Shown here piece after piece: positions 1 to 8,310 of a stretch of DNA of 64,000 nt (position 1 is its first letter; the number at the start of each line of letters is the position of its first letter). A program made the translations under genes and the position numbers. The notes under the pieces are model-generated. The model made no database searches. It was not told the DNA's origin and saw only the letters and a program-made list of their open reading frames with translations. The stretch is from Streptococcus mitis subsp. hohhotensis (lineage in GTDB: Bacteria > Bacillota > Bacilli > Lactobacillales > Streptococcaceae), in NCBI RefSeq assembly GCF_000722775.1, contig NZ_JPFZ01000009.1:496001-560000 (forward strand). Direction: 5' to 3'.

Positions 1-471
1 TTAGATCATTTCTTTGACAAAAACCTTGTGTTTTGCTTAGAAGCGGATAATCAAGAACATCTCTTTGATCAGGTTGCAACTTTATTGGAAGAACGAGAAA
101 TCGTAACTCCGACTTATCGTGAAGCCTTGATCACGCGTGAAAAGTCATTTCCAACTGGCTTAGATATGGAATTTTTGGGTAAGGATTTGCCGAATGTGGC
201 TATTCCTCATACAGATATTGTTCATAATCTAGCTGAAAAAGTTGTGGTCGTTCGATTAGATAAACCAGTGACTTTCCACAATATGATTGCACCAGATAAG
301 GAAGTAGAAGTATCTTTACTCTTCTTTATCATTAATAACTCAAGTTCAAGTCAAACAAACATTCTTGCTCAGTTGATGGACTTCTTTACTGGAAATGGTC
401 ATCTTGAAGACCTATCAAAAATTTCTGAACCAGAAGCCCTCTATGCTTATATAGCTGAAGCAATCGCTTAA
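1..471 (+). CDS. gatA: PTS galactitol-type EIIA component (5' end cut by window)
   Basis: Cytoplasmic phosphocarrier that takes phosphate from HPr and passes it to the EIIB at 510. The frame is open from base 1, so the true start lies upstream and the visible GTG at 28 is not needed. The protein belongs to the fructose/mannitol-type EIIA fold: the segment NVAIPHTDI carries the expected phosphorylated histidine, and the C-terminal half matches the usual EIIA helices. It is followed after 38 bp by an EIIB and then an EIIC, a complete three-part permease. Substrate is inferred: this Gat-type system next to lacABCD in streptococci is usually linked to galactose/galactitol uptake, which yields galactose-6-P for the tagatose pathway. 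Family call is firm, substrate less so. Confidence 0.85.
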   Translation, partial: LDHFFDKNLVFCLEADNQEHLFDQVATLLEEREIVTPTYREALITREKSFPTGLDMEFLGKDLPNVAIPHTDIVHNLAEKVVVVRLDKPVTFHNMIAPDKEVEVSLLFFIINNSSSSQTNILAQLMDFFTGNGHLEDLSKISEPEALYAYIAEAIA

Positions 472-509
472 TCTTGTCTATTAAAAATATTAAATCGGAG
501 GAAATCCAT

Positions 510-815
510 ATGATTAAAATTCTTGCTGCCTGTGGTGCAGGTGTTAACTCAAGCCACCAAATTAAAAGTGCTCTTGAAGAAGAACTTTCAAACCGTGGTT
601 TTGATGTTCACTGTGATGCTGTTATGGTAAAAGACGTTAACGAAGACCTTATCAAAGGTTATGACATCTTCACACCAATTGCTGCGACAGATCTTGGTTT
701 TGATCCAGGTATTCCAGTTATCGAAGCTGGACCAATCTTATTCCGTATCCCAGCAATGAGCGCTCCAGTATTTGACAATATTGAAGCAGCTATCAAAGAA
801 CACGGATTAAGCTAA
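510..815 (+). CDS. gatB: PTS galactitol-type EIIB component
   Basis: Small cytoplasmic EIIB of 101 residues that receives phosphate from GatA on a cysteine and hands it to the sugar. The N-terminus MIKILAACGAGVNSS shows the phosphorylation loop with Cys8, typical of lactose/galactitol EIIB proteins. An in-frame start exists at 474, but ATG 510 is preceded by a strong GGAGG at 497-501 and gives the expected length, so it is preferred. Lies between the EIIA and EIIC genes, in one transcription unit. Confidence 0.88.
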   Translation: MIKILAACGAGVNSSHQIKSALEEELSNRGFDVHCDAVMVKDVNEDLIKGYDIFTPIAATDLGFDPGIPVIEAGPILFRIPAMSAPVFDNIEAAIKEHGLS

Positions 816-862
816 TTCTAATTTGTTAACATTCATATAACATAAAAAAGGGAGGAACTGTT

Positions 863-2338
863 ATGGATGCAATCTTTGACCTAATCAAAAAGGTCTTTAC
901 ACCCGTCTTAGATATGGGTGGTCCTGTCATCATGTTGATCATTTTGACAATATTGGCTCTACTTTTTGGAGTGAAATTCTCCAAAGCGCTTGAAGGTGGT
1001 ATCAAACTTGCCATCGCTCTTACAGGTATCGGTGCCATCATCGGTATGCTAAACACTGCTTTCTCAGCATCACTAGCAAAATTCGTTGAAAACACAGGTA
1101 TCCAATTGAGTATCACTGACGTTGGTTGGGCACCACTTGCAACAATCACTTGGGGTTCTGCTTGGACACTATACTTCTTGCTTATCATGTTGATTGTCAA
1201 CATAGTGATGCTAGCTATGAAGAAAACTGATACACTTGATGTTGATATCTTCGATATCTGGCACTTGTCTATCACAGGTCTTTTGATTAAATGGTATGCA
1301 GACAACAACGGTGTGAGTCAAGGGGTTTCACTCTTTATTGCTACAGCAGCTATCGTCCTTGTTGGTGTGTTGAAAATTATCAACTCTGATTTGATGAAAC
1401 CTACATTTGATGACCTTCTTAACGCTCCAAGTTCATCACCAATGACATCAACTCACATGAACTACATGATGAACCCAATTATCATGGTTTTGGATAAGAT
1501 TTTTGAGAAATTCTTCCCAGGCCTTGATAAATATGACTTTGACGCTGCTAAATTGAACAAGAAAATCGGTTTCTGGGGTTCTAAATTCTTTATCGGTTTC
1601 ATCCTTGGTATTGTTATCGGTATTATGGGAACTCCACATCCAATTGCAGGTGTTGAAGATGCAGATAAATGGCGTCTGGTTATTAAAGGATGGTTGTCTC
1701 TTGGTTTGACTGCCGGTGTATCTTTGGAACTCTTCTCACTTATCGGTTCTTGGTTCATCGCAGCAGTAGAACCACTTTCACAAGGTATTACAAACGTTGC
1801 TACTAAACGTCTTCAAGGACGTAAATTCAACATCGGTCTTGACTGGCCATTCATCGCTGGTCGTGCTGAAATCTGGGCTTGTGCTAACGTACTTGCACCA
1901 ATCATGTTGATTGAAGCAGTGCTTCTTTCAAAAGTCGGAAATGGTATTTTGCCACTTGCAGGTATCATCGCTATGGGTGTTACTCCAGCTCTCTTGGTTG
2001 TAACTCGTGGTAAATTGCTCCGTATGATTATCTTCGGAACACTCTTGTTGCCACTCTTCCTTCTTTCAGGTACACTTATCGCACCGTTTGCAACAGAACT
2101 TGCTAAAGGTGTAGGTGCCTTCCCAGCAGGTGTGAGCGAAACTCAATTGATCACTCACTCAACTCTTGAAGGACCAATCGAAAAACTTCTTGGTTGGACA
2201 ATTGGTAACACTACAACTGGTGATATCAAAGCAATCCTTGGTGCTGTAGTCTTCCTTGTATTCTATATCGGTATCTTTGCATGGTACAGAAAACAAATGA
2301 TCAAACGTAACGAAGAGTACGCAGCGAAAGCAAAATAA
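863..2338 (+). CDS. gatC: PTS galactitol-type EIIC permease
   Basis: Membrane translocator of 491 residues for the Gat-type PTS. About ten hydrophobic segments are visible along the whole length, starting at residues 17-35 and ending with a segment near 465-482 and a short basic tail. The size and the order gatA-gatB-gatC match the galactitol EIIC family. ATG 863 follows GGGAGG. The pairing with lacABCD suggests that imported sugar arrives as a 6-phosphate for the tagatose-6-P route. The exact sugar cannot be read from sequence. Confidence 0.87.
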   Translation: MDAIFDLIKKVFTPVLDMGGPVIMLIILTILALLFGVKFSKALEGGIKLAIALTGIGAIIGMLNTAFSASLAKFVENTGIQLSITDVGWAPLATITWGSAWTLYFLLIMLIVNIVMLAMKKTDTLDVDIFDIWHLSITGLLIKWYADNNGVSQGVSLFIATAAIVLVGVLKIINSDLMKPTFDDLLNAPSSSPMTSTHMNYMMNPIIMVLDKIFEKFFPGLDKYDFDAAKLNKKIGFWGSKFFIGFILGIVIGIMGTPHPIAGVEDADKWRLVIKGWLSLGLTAGVSLELFSLIGSWFIAAVEPLSQGITNVATKRLQGRKFNIGLDWPFIAGRAEIWACANVLAPIMLIEAVLLSKVGNGILPLAGIIAMGVTPALLVVTRGKLLRMIIFGTLLLPLFLLSGTLIAPFATELAKGVGAFPAGVSETQLITHSTLEGPIEKLLGWTIGNTTTGDIKAILGAVVFLVFYIGIFAWYRKQMIKRNEEYAAKAK

Positions 2339-2358
2339 TGCGCTCCTATAAAATGTAA

Positions 2359-2508
2359 GCTCAATGAAAATCAAAGAGCAAACTAGAAAGCGAGTCGCAG
2401 GTTGCTCAAAATATAGTTTTGAGGTTGTAGATAAGACTGACGAAGTCAGTGACCATATCTACGGCAAGGCGACGCTGACGAAGTTTGAATTGGATTTTCG
2501 CAGAGTGT
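2359..2508 (-). repeat. BOX element, boxA-boxB-boxC form
   Basis: A 150 bp intergenic repeat with imperfect inverted ends (CTCAATGAAAATC on the left, GATTTTCGCAGAG on the right). Bases 2459-2480 are identical to the 22-base BOX-A1R typing primer, which marks the boxA module, so boxA lies at the right end and the element is on the minus strand. A boxB-like centre is visible, with ACTGACGAAGTCAGT forming a hairpin and CTCAAAATATAGTTTTGAG another. The four other copies in this window appear to lack boxB or are degenerate. Confidence 0.9.
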
Positions 2509-2517
2509 AAATTGTTG

Positions 2518-2560
2518 AAACTAGGTTGTCATACCATTAGGAGTGACAGCCTAGTTTTTT
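2518..2560 (+). terminator. Rho-independent terminator after the gat genes
   Basis: AAACTAGG and TGTCA on the left pair with TGACA and CCTAGTTT on the right, with one unpaired base in the stem and a short loop, followed by a run of six T. It ends the gat unit, separating it at least partly from lacX at 2589. Confidence 0.75.
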
Positions 2561-2588
2561 ATAAACTATCAAGAAATCGGAGAAAATA

Positions 2589-3485
2589 ATGGTAATTGAA
2601 TTAAAATCAGAACAACTAAGAGTTCAATTTAACAGTTTTGGTGGGGCTCTTTCTTCTATAAAAGATGCTGAAGGTCTTGAGTATTTGTGGCAAGGAGATG
2701 CTACTTATTGGAGTGGACAAGCTCCTGTTCTCTTCCCCATTTGTGGTTCATTGAGAGAGGATACAGCCTTCTATATAGATGAGAAGGGGCAAGAAAGCAA
2801 AGGAAAGATTCCTCGTCATGGTTTGGTTCGTAAGAAAGAATTTGAATTAGTTGAGAAGACAGATAAGAGTGTAACTTTTGCAATTGAAGATGATGAGAAT
2901 AGCTATCAAAACTATCCTTATCATTTCCGTCTAGAAATCACTTATAGCCTTACTGGCAAGACAGTGCGGACTCAATACAAGATCTTTAATAAAGAAACTA
3001 GCAAGGTCATGCCTTACTTTATTGGTGGACATCCAGGATTTAATTGTCCTCTATTTGATGATGAAGTCTATGAAGATTACTATTTAGAGTTTGAGAAAGA
3101 GGAGACTTGCTCTGTTCCACGTCCTTTCCCAGAAACTGGTATGTTGGATTTCCAAGATAGAAATCCATGGCTAGAAGGTCAAAAAGAATTAGACCTCAGC
3201 TATGATCTTTTCAGTACAGATGCAGTCACCTTAGATGAATTACAATCTAGAACAATTTCCCTTCGTTCTCGTAAACATGATAAAGGGTTGAAAGTGCACT
3301 TTGCAGAGTTTCCAAACCTTATTATCTGGTCAACTTTGAACAAAGGACCTTTCATTGCCTTTGAACCATGGTCTGGCTTGTCAACTTCCCTTGAAGAAGG
3401 AGATCATCTAGAAGATAAGAAGAATGTTCGCCTCCTAGAACCTGGTCAAGTGGATCAAATTGGTTTTGACATTGAAATTTTTTAA
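2589..3485 (+). CDS. lacX: Aldose 1-epimerase family protein (LacX-like)
   Basis: A 298-residue cytoplasmic protein of the galactose mutarotase superfamily. It likely interconverts anomers of a hexose or hexose phosphate. Motifs seen: FNSFGGALSSIKD near the start, PRHG in the first third, GGHPGFNCP in the middle, and FEPWSGLS near the C-terminus; these are the sugar-binding and catalytic blocks of this family, with the histidines of PRHG and GGHPG as probable catalytic residues. LacX is a known companion of lactococcal lac genes. ATG 2589 has CGGAG seven bases upstream. The substrate in this context (galactose or galactose-6-P) is inferred. Confidence 0.8.
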   Translation: MVIELKSEQLRVQFNSFGGALSSIKDAEGLEYLWQGDATYWSGQAPVLFPICGSLREDTAFYIDEKGQESKGKIPRHGLVRKKEFELVEKTDKSVTFAIEDDENSYQNYPYHFRLEITYSLTGKTVRTQYKIFNKETSKVMPYFIGGHPGFNCPLFDDEVYEDYYLEFEKEETCSVPRPFPETGMLDFQDRNPWLEGQKELDLSYDLFSTDAVTLDELQSRTISLRSRKHDKGLKVHFAEFPNLIIWSTLNKGPFIAFEPWSGLSTSLEEGDHLEDKKNVRLLEPGQVDQIGFDIEIF

Positions 3486-3515
3486 TTAAAAAAACACAAA
3501 AACAAACATTAACTG

Positions 3516-3544
3516 TTGACTTTTTTAGGAAATAGGAGTATATT
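3516..3544 (+). promoter_or_regulatory. Promoter upstream of lacA
   Basis: TTGACT at 3516-3521, a 17-base spacer and TATATT at 3539-3544 form a near-consensus sigma-A promoter. It is about 330 bp before lacA; the long leader holds operator-like repeats and a BOX element. Confidence 0.75.
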
Positions 3545-3574
3545 ATGTTTGTAAGCAACAAATGATGTTTGTAA
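3545..3574. promoter_or_regulatory. Candidate LacR operators (direct repeats)
   Basis: The decamer ATGTTTGTAA occurs exactly at 3545-3554 and again at 3565-3574, 20 bp apart, immediately downstream of the -10. Related AACAAAC motifs lie at 3501-3507 and 3573-3583, flanking the promoter. Spacing of two helical turns over the start site suits repression by a DeoR-type protein such as the LacR encoded at 12275. Binding is inferred. Confidence 0.5.
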
Positions 3575-3714
3575 CAAACAAACAATCAATTGTTATATTT
3601 TCTTTCGTGGAGAAGGATTTTCTAGGAAACTGGTTTCCTAAATTTGAATAAGGTGTCATTCATCTCATTCAATCCAATGTGTCAATAAACTGCTAGAAAG
3701 CTTTTTGTAGGTAA

Positions 3715-3817
3715 TACTCAATGAAAATTAAAGAGCAAACTAGGAAACTAGCCGCAGGCTGTACTTGAGTACGGCAAGGCGACGTTGACGCGGTTTGAAT
3801 TTGATTTTCGAAGAGTA
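3715..3817 (-). repeat. BOX element, boxA-boxC form
   Basis: A 103 bp element with ends TACTCAATGAAAAT and GATTTTCGAAGAGTA. It contains the GGCAAGGCGACG boxA core at the right, directly joined to the boxC part through GTACTTGAGTAC, with no boxB. It sits in the lacA leader, so its hairpin would be transcribed with the operon. Confidence 0.85.
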
Positions 3818-3875
3818 TAAACTGCTAACTATAAAAGGTTTTATTAGCCTAGAAAAATAAAAAGGAGTATACAAT

Positions 3876-4301
3876 ATGTCTATTGTTATCGGTGCAGATG
3901 CTGCAGGTTTGAGATTGAAAGAAGTTGTGAAAGACTTCTTGGAAAAAGAAAACTTCCACGTTGTGGATGTTACAGCTGAAGGTCAAGACTTTGTTGATGT
4001 GACTCTTGCTGTTGCTGCAGAAGTAAACAAAGAAGAACAAAACCTTGGTATCGTGATTGATGCTTATGGTGCTGGTCCATTTATGGTTGCAACTAAGATT
4101 AAAGGAATGGTTGCTGCAGAAGTATCTGACGAACGTTCAGCTTATATGACTCGTGGACACAACAACTCACGTATGATCACTATGGGTGCACAACTTGTCG
4201 GTGATGAATTGGCTAAAAACATTGCTAAAGGATTTGTTAACGGAAAATACGATGGTGGACGTCACCAAATTAGGGTCGATATGTTGAACAAAATGTGCTA
4301 A
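3876..4301 (+). CDS. lacA: Galactose-6-phosphate isomerase subunit LacA
   Basis: Together with LacB it isomerises galactose-6-phosphate to tagatose-6-phosphate, the first step of the tagatose pathway in the cytoplasm. The 141-residue length and start [15 protein letters not shown] match LacA of streptococci and staphylococci (RpiB/LacAB fold). Typical of LacA, it lacks the Cys-x-x-Gly-x-Gly loop of RpiB and has DAYGAGP instead, which is why it needs LacB. AAGGAG lies before ATG 3876. First gene of lacABCD. Confidence 0.95.
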   Translation: MSIVIGADAAGLRLKEVVKDFLEKENFHVVDVTAEGQDFVDVTLAVAAEVNKEEQNLGIVIDAYGAGPFMVATKIKGMVAAEVSDERSAYMTRGHNNSRMITMGAQLVGDELAKNIAKGFVNGKYDGGRHQIRVDMLNKMC

Positions 4302-4402
4302 TACTCTTCAAAAATCAAGATAATCTGTCGTCAGCTCACTTTAGCTAACCTCAGTTATGCTTGCAGCTCGCTTCCTAAGCTAATCTTGATTTTTATTGAG
4401 TA
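4302..4402 (+). repeat. Degenerate BOX-like element between lacA and lacB
   Basis: Begins directly after the lacA stop. The ends TACTCTTCAAAAATCAAGAT and ATCTTGATTTTTATTGAGTA are near-complementary over about 20 bases and resemble BOX ends, but the middle (CAGCTCACTTTAGCTAACC) differs from boxA and boxC. It could form a long hairpin in the lac mRNA between the two isomerase subunit genes. Confidence 0.65.
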
Positions 4403-4449
4403 AGGATAAATGATATTAGATTTATATAATTAATCGGAGGGAATAACTA

Positions 4450-4965
4450 ATGAGAATTGCAATTGGATGTGACCACATCGTAACAGATGAAAAAATGGCG
4501 GTTTCAGAATTTTTGAAATCAAAAGGATATGAAGTCATTGACTTTGGTACATATGACCATACACGTACTCACTACCCAATCTTTGGTAAAAAAGTAGGGG
4601 AAGCTGTAACTAGTGGTCAAGCTGATCTTGGAGTATGTATCTGTGGTACTGGTGTAGGTATCAACAACGCTGTAAATAAAGTCCCAGGTGTCCGTTCTGC
4701 CTTGGTTCGTGATATGACAACAGCTCTTTATGCTAAAGAACAATTGAACGCTAACGTTATCGGTTTTGGTGGTAAGATTACTGGTGAATTGCTTATGTGT
4801 GATATCATCGAAGCTTTCATCCATGCTGAATACAAACCATCTGAAGAAAACAAGAAATTGATTGCGAAAATTGAACACCTTGAAAGTCACAATGCTCAAC
4901 AAACAGACGCAAACTTCTTCACTGAATTCCTTGAAAAATGGGATCGCGGAGAATACCACGACTAA
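4450..4965 (+). CDS. lacB: Galactose-6-phosphate isomerase subunit LacB
   Basis: Partner of LacA in the isomerisation of galactose-6-P to tagatose-6-P. The 171-residue protein has the RpiB/LacAB motifs MRIAIGCDH at the N-terminus and [15 protein letters not shown], the substrate loop with the catalytic cysteine that LacA lacks. ATG 4450 is preceded by CGGAGGG. Ten bases separate it from lacC, consistent with one transcript. Confidence 0.96.
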   Translation: MRIAIGCDHIVTDEKMAVSEFLKSKGYEVIDFGTYDHTRTHYPIFGKKVGEAVTSGQADLGVCICGTGVGINNAVNKVPGVRSALVRDMTTALYAKEQLNANVIGFGGKITGELLMCDIIEAFIHAEYKPSEENKKLIAKIEHLESHNAQQTDANFFTEFLEKWDRGEYHD

Positions 4966-4975
4966 GAGGTGACCT

Positions 4976-5905
4976 ATGATTTTAACAGTCACAATGAACC
5001 CATCCATTGATATTTCCTATCCCTTGGATGAGTTGAAGATTGATACTGTCAATCGTGTGGTGGATGTAACCAAAACGGCTGGTGGTAAGGGACTCAATGT
5101 TACCCGAGTACTTTCAGAATTTGGGGATTCTGTTCTTGCTACTGGTTTAGTGGGTGGCAAACTTGGTGAGTTTTTGGTTGAACATATCGATAATCAAGTA
5201 AAAAAAGATTTCTTCTCTATTCAAGGAGAAACTCGTAACTGTATCGCTATTTTACACGGAGACAACCAAACAGAAGTTCTTGAAAAAGGTCCTGAAGTAT
5301 TGGAACAGGAAGGTCAAGACTTTTTGGAACATTTCAAAAAACTCTTGGAGTCAGTTGAAGTAGTAGCTATCTCAGGTAGTCTGCCAGCTGGCCTTCCAGT
5401 TGATTACTATGCGAGCTTGGTAGAACTTGCTAATCAAGCTGGCAAGCCTGTTGTCTTGGACTGCTCTGGTGCAGCACTTCAGGCGGTTCTTGAATCACCA
5501 CATAAACCAACAGTCATCAAACCAAATAATGAAGAATTGTCTCAACTTCTAGGAAGAGAAGTTTCTGAGGATTTGGATGAATTAAAAGAAGTCCTTCAAG
5601 AACCTTTGTTTGCAGGTATTGAATGGATTATCGTTTCACTTGGTGCCAACGGTGCTTTTGCCAAACATGGTGACACTTTCTACAAGGTAGATATTCCTAG
5701 AATTCAGGTGGTCAACCCTGTCGGATCTGGAGACTCTACTGTGGCAGGAATTTCTTCAGGACTGCTTCACAAAGAATCGGATGCAGCATTACTCATCAAG
5801 GCAAATGTCCTTGGTATGCTCAATGCTCAAGAAAAAATGACTGGTCATGTCAACATGGCCAACTATCAAGCTCTATATGATCAATTAATAGTAAAAGAGG
5901 TATAA
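4976..5905 (+). CDS. lacC: Tagatose-6-phosphate kinase
   Basis: Phosphorylates tagatose-6-phosphate to tagatose-1,6-bisphosphate with ATP. The 309-residue protein is a PfkB-family kinase: [15 protein letters not shown] (substrate-binding signature, about residues 36-50) and [12 protein letters not shown] (ATP site with the catalytic aspartate, about residues 245-256). It fits the standard LacC length and sits between lacB and lacD; lacD starts one base after its stop. Confidence 0.96.
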   Translation: MILTVTMNPSIDISYPLDELKIDTVNRVVDVTKTAGGKGLNVTRVLSEFGDSVLATGLVGGKLGEFLVEHIDNQVKKDFFSIQGETRNCIAILHGDNQTEVLEKGPEVLEQEGQDFLEHFKKLLESVEVVAISGSLPAGLPVDYYASLVELANQAGKPVVLDCSGAALQAVLESPHKPTVIKPNNEELSQLLGREVSEDLDELKEVLQEPLFAGIEWIIVSLGANGAFAKHGDTFYKVDIPRIQVVNPVGSGDSTVAGISSGLLHKESDAALLIKANVLGMLNAQEKMTGHVNMANYQALYDQLIVKEV

Positions 5906-5906
5906 A

Positions 5907-6887
5907 ATGGCTTTAACAGAACAAAAACGTGCACGCTTAGAAAAACTTTCTGATGAAAATGGTATCATCTCAGCTCTTGCATTTGACCAACGTGGTGCTT
6001 TGAAACGCCTCATGGCTCAACACCAAACAGAAGAACCAACAGTGGCTCAAATGGAAGAACTTAAAGTTTTGGTAGCGGATGAATTGACTAAATACGCTTC
6101 ATCAATGCTTCTTGACCCTGAGTATGGACTTCCAGCAACTAAAGCTCTTGATGAAAAAGCTGGTCTTCTCCTTGCTTATGAAAAAACAGGTTACGACACA
6201 ACAAGCACAAAACGCTTGCCAGACTGCTTGGATGTTTGGTCTGCAAAACGTATTAAAGAAGAAGGTGCAGATGCAGTTAAATTCTTGCTTTACTATGATG
6301 TAGATAGCTCAGACGAACTCAACCAAGAAAAACAAGCTTACATCGAACGCATCGGTTCTGAATGTGTGGCTGAAGATATCCCATTCTTCCTTGAAATCCT
6401 TGCTTACGATGAAAAAATTGCTGATGCAGGTTCTGTAGAATACGCTAAAGTAAAACCACACAAAGTTATCGGTGCTATGAAAGTCTTCTCAGACCCACGC
6501 TTTAACATTGATGTCTTGAAAGTAGAAGTTCCTGTTAACATTAAATATGTTGAAGGCTTTGCTGAGGGTGAAGTGGTTTACACACGTGAAGAAGCAGCAG
6601 CCTTCTTCAAAGCACAAGATGAAGCAACTAACTTGCCATACATCTACTTGAGTGCTGGTGTATCAGCTAAACTCTTCCAAGATACTCTTGTATTTGCTCA
6701 TGAATCAGGTGCAAACTTCAATGGAGTTCTTTGTGGCCGTGCTACATGGGCTGGATCAGTTGAAGCTTACATCAAAGATGGTGAAGCAGCAGCTCGCGAA
6801 TGGCTTCGTACAACTGGTTTTGAAAACATTGACGAACTCAACAAAGTTCTTCAAACAACAGCAACTTCATGGAAAGAACGCGTGTAA
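5907..6887 (+). CDS. lacD: Tagatose-1,6-bisphosphate aldolase
   Basis: Cleaves tagatose-1,6-bisphosphate to dihydroxyacetone phosphate and glyceraldehyde-3-phosphate, joining the pathway to glycolysis. The 326-residue sequence is a class I (Schiff base) aldolase: Lys205 in VLKVEVP is the expected Schiff-base lysine, with Glu163 and Lys125 in the positions expected of catalytic partners. In S. pyogenes one LacD paralogue also acts as a regulator; nothing here indicates that. End of the lacABCD run; a new promoter follows at 6941. Confidence 0.96.
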   Translation: MALTEQKRARLEKLSDENGIISALAFDQRGALKRLMAQHQTEEPTVAQMEELKVLVADELTKYASSMLLDPEYGLPATKALDEKAGLLLAYEKTGYDTTSTKRLPDCLDVWSAKRIKEEGADAVKFLLYYDVDSSDELNQEKQAYIERIGSECVAEDIPFFLEILAYDEKIADAGSVEYAKVKPHKVIGAMKVFSDPRFNIDVLKVEVPVNIKYVEGFAEGEVVYTREEAAAFFKAQDEATNLPYIYLSAGVSAKLFQDTLVFAHESGANFNGVLCGRATWAGSVEAYIKDGEAAAREWLRTTGFENIDELNKVLQTTATSWKERV

Positions 6888-6940
6888 GCAAGTCCTCCTA
6901 GGTTAGGAACATGAATCTAAAAAAATTTTAAAAAAGTTGT

Positions 6941-6978
6941 ATGTAAAGGTTTACAAAATAACTTACTTGTGCTATACT
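6941..6978 (+). promoter_or_regulatory. lacT promoter with overlapping cre-like site
   Basis: TTTACA at 6950-6955, a 17-base spacer and TATACT at 6973-6978. The 15-mer ATGTAAAGGTTTACA at 6941-6955 matches the catabolite-responsive element pattern WTGNAANCGNWNNCW at all but one position and covers the -35, so CcpA repression of lacTFEG is likely. Confidence 0.7.
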
Positions 6979-6999
6979 TAAATCACAAGTTAATACAAG

Positions 7000-7028
7000 G
7001 TGAGTGTTACTAAGTAATATTAGGCATG
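7000..7028 (+). promoter_or_regulatory. Ribonucleic antiterminator (RAT) site for LacT
   Basis: The leader segment contains GTGTTACTAAGTAA and AGGCA, which resemble the conserved GTTACT...AGGCA blocks of RNA sites bound by BglG/LacT-type proteins. It abuts and partly overlaps the 5' arm of the terminator at 7028. LacT binding here would stop the terminator from folding. Confidence 0.7.
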
Positions 7029-7083
7029 ATCACAGGTGAATTAGAAATCGGCTGATTTTCTAGTTCATTTGTGGTCATTTTTT
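7028..7083 (+). terminator. Leader terminator controlled by LacT
   Basis: A long stem: GATCACAGGTGAATTAGAAA (7028-7047) pairs with the TTTTCTAGTTCATTTGTGGTC arm ending at 7076, with few mismatches and a small loop, then a T-rich tail to 7083. It lies between the promoter and lacT, as expected for antitermination control. Confidence 0.85.
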
Positions 7084-7120
7084 GTACTCATATACCTTTA
7101 AGATATAAAAGGAGGTTGAC

Positions 7121-7957
7121 ATGTATCGAATTCTAAATCCAATGAATCACAATGTCTCGCTTGTCAGAAATGATAAGGGAGAAGAAGTGATTGTGATTGG
7201 TAAGGGGATTACATTTGGAAAGAGGAAGGGAGATTTGATTGCTGAACAGCAGGTTGAGAAAATCTTTCGGATGAAGACCGAAGAGTCAAGAGAAAACTTT
7301 ATGGCTCTCCTCAAAGATGTTCCGCTTGATTTTATCACAGTGACTTATGAAATCATTGATAAGCTATCAAAGAAATATCATTATCCGATTCAAGAGTATC
7401 TCTACGTAACCTTGACAGATCATATTTACTGTTCTTACCAAGCTCTAGCACAAGGAAGGTACAAGGATAGTAATCTGCCAGATATTTCTACTAAGTATCC
7501 TGTCGCTTTTCAAATCGCAAATGAAGCATTTGAAATTTACAGCCAGAAGCTAGCGGATCATTTTCCTGAGGACGAAATTATTCGGATTGCTTATCATTTC
7601 ATTAATGCCGAAGGTGAAAATGAAGTGGAACTTGTGGAGTCGATTGATAAGAGGAAAGAAATTCTCAGGAATGTTGAAGAAGTTTTAACGGACTATGCAA
7701 TTCAGCGAACCAAAGAGAATAACCATTTCTATGATCGCTTTATGATACATCTAAATTATTTCTTGGATTATTTAGACAGATCTAGAGATGATAACCAATC
7801 ACTTCTGGATATGGAAGACCACATCAAACAATCCTATCCAAAAGCGTTCGAGATTGGTTCCAAGATCTATGATGTGATTACGCAACATACGGGTCTTGAT
7901 TTGTATAAAAGTGAACGAGTTTATCTAGTTCTACATATCCAACGTTTGTTGTCATAA
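7121..7957 (+). CDS. lacT: Transcription antiterminator LacT (BglG family)
   Basis: RNA-binding antiterminator for its own leader and the downstream lacFEG genes. Order of domains in 278 residues: an N-terminal RNA-binding CAT domain (about 1-58), then two PTS regulation domains, PRD1 (about 65-168) and PRD2 (about 172-278). Conserved PRD histidines are visible at H101, H159, H210 and H272, where phosphorylation by HPr or the lactose EIIB normally tunes activity. AGGAGG precedes ATG 7121. Gene order lacT-lacF-lacE-lacG is that of streptococci. Confidence 0.93.
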   Translation: MYRILNPMNHNVSLVRNDKGEEVIVIGKGITFGKRKGDLIAEQQVEKIFRMKTEESRENFMALLKDVPLDFITVTYEIIDKLSKKYHYPIQEYLYVTLTDHIYCSYQALAQGRYKDSNLPDISTKYPVAFQIANEAFEIYSQKLADHFPEDEIIRIAYHFINAEGENEVELVESIDKRKEILRNVEEVLTDYAIQRTKENNHFYDRFMIHLNYFLDYLDRSRDDNQSLLDMEDHIKQSYPKAFEIGSKIYDVITQHTGLDLYKSERVYLVLHIQRLLS

Positions 7958-7992
7958 AAATTTAATTAAAAATATATAAGGAGAATTCTATC

Positions 7993-8310
7993 ATGAATAG
8001 AGAAGAAGTAACATTGTTAGGTTTTGAAATCGTAGCCTATGCTGGCGATGCTCGTTCAAAACTATTGGAAGCCTTGAAGGCTGCTGAAGCTGGTGATTTT
8101 GCAAAAGCGGACGCTCTGGTAGAGGAAGCTGGTAGCTGTATCGCAGAGGCACACCATGCGCAAACAAGTCTATTGACTAAGGAAGCTTCTGGTGAGGACT
8201 TAGCATATAGTGTGACCATGATGCATGGCCAAGACCACTTGATGACAACTGTCTTGTTAAAAGATTTGATGCACCACTTAATCGAACTCTACAAGAGAGG
8301 AGTTAAATAA
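7993..8310 (+). CDS. lacF: PTS lactose-specific EIIA component
   Basis: Cytoplasmic 105-residue phosphocarrier between HPr and LacE. It is the helical, trimeric lactose/cellobiose-type EIIA: the motif [10 protein letters not shown] contains His78, the residue phosphorylated in the family, and Asp81, the metal ligand. AAGGAG lies ten bases before ATG 7993. Its stop codon shares one base with the lacE start, implying translational coupling. Confidence 0.96.
   Translation: MNREEVTLLGFEIVAYAGDARSKLLEALKAAEAGDFAKADALVEEAGSCIAEAHHAQTSLLTKEASGEDLAYSVTMMHGQDHLMTTVLLKDLMHHLIELYKRGVK

Noticed and set aside
826-1308. 160-codon minus-strand frame
   Set aside because: Antisense to gatC, with no recognisable product.
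2359-2508. RUP element
   Set aside because: The exact BOX-A1R sequence and the A/B/C module order identify it as BOX, not RUP.
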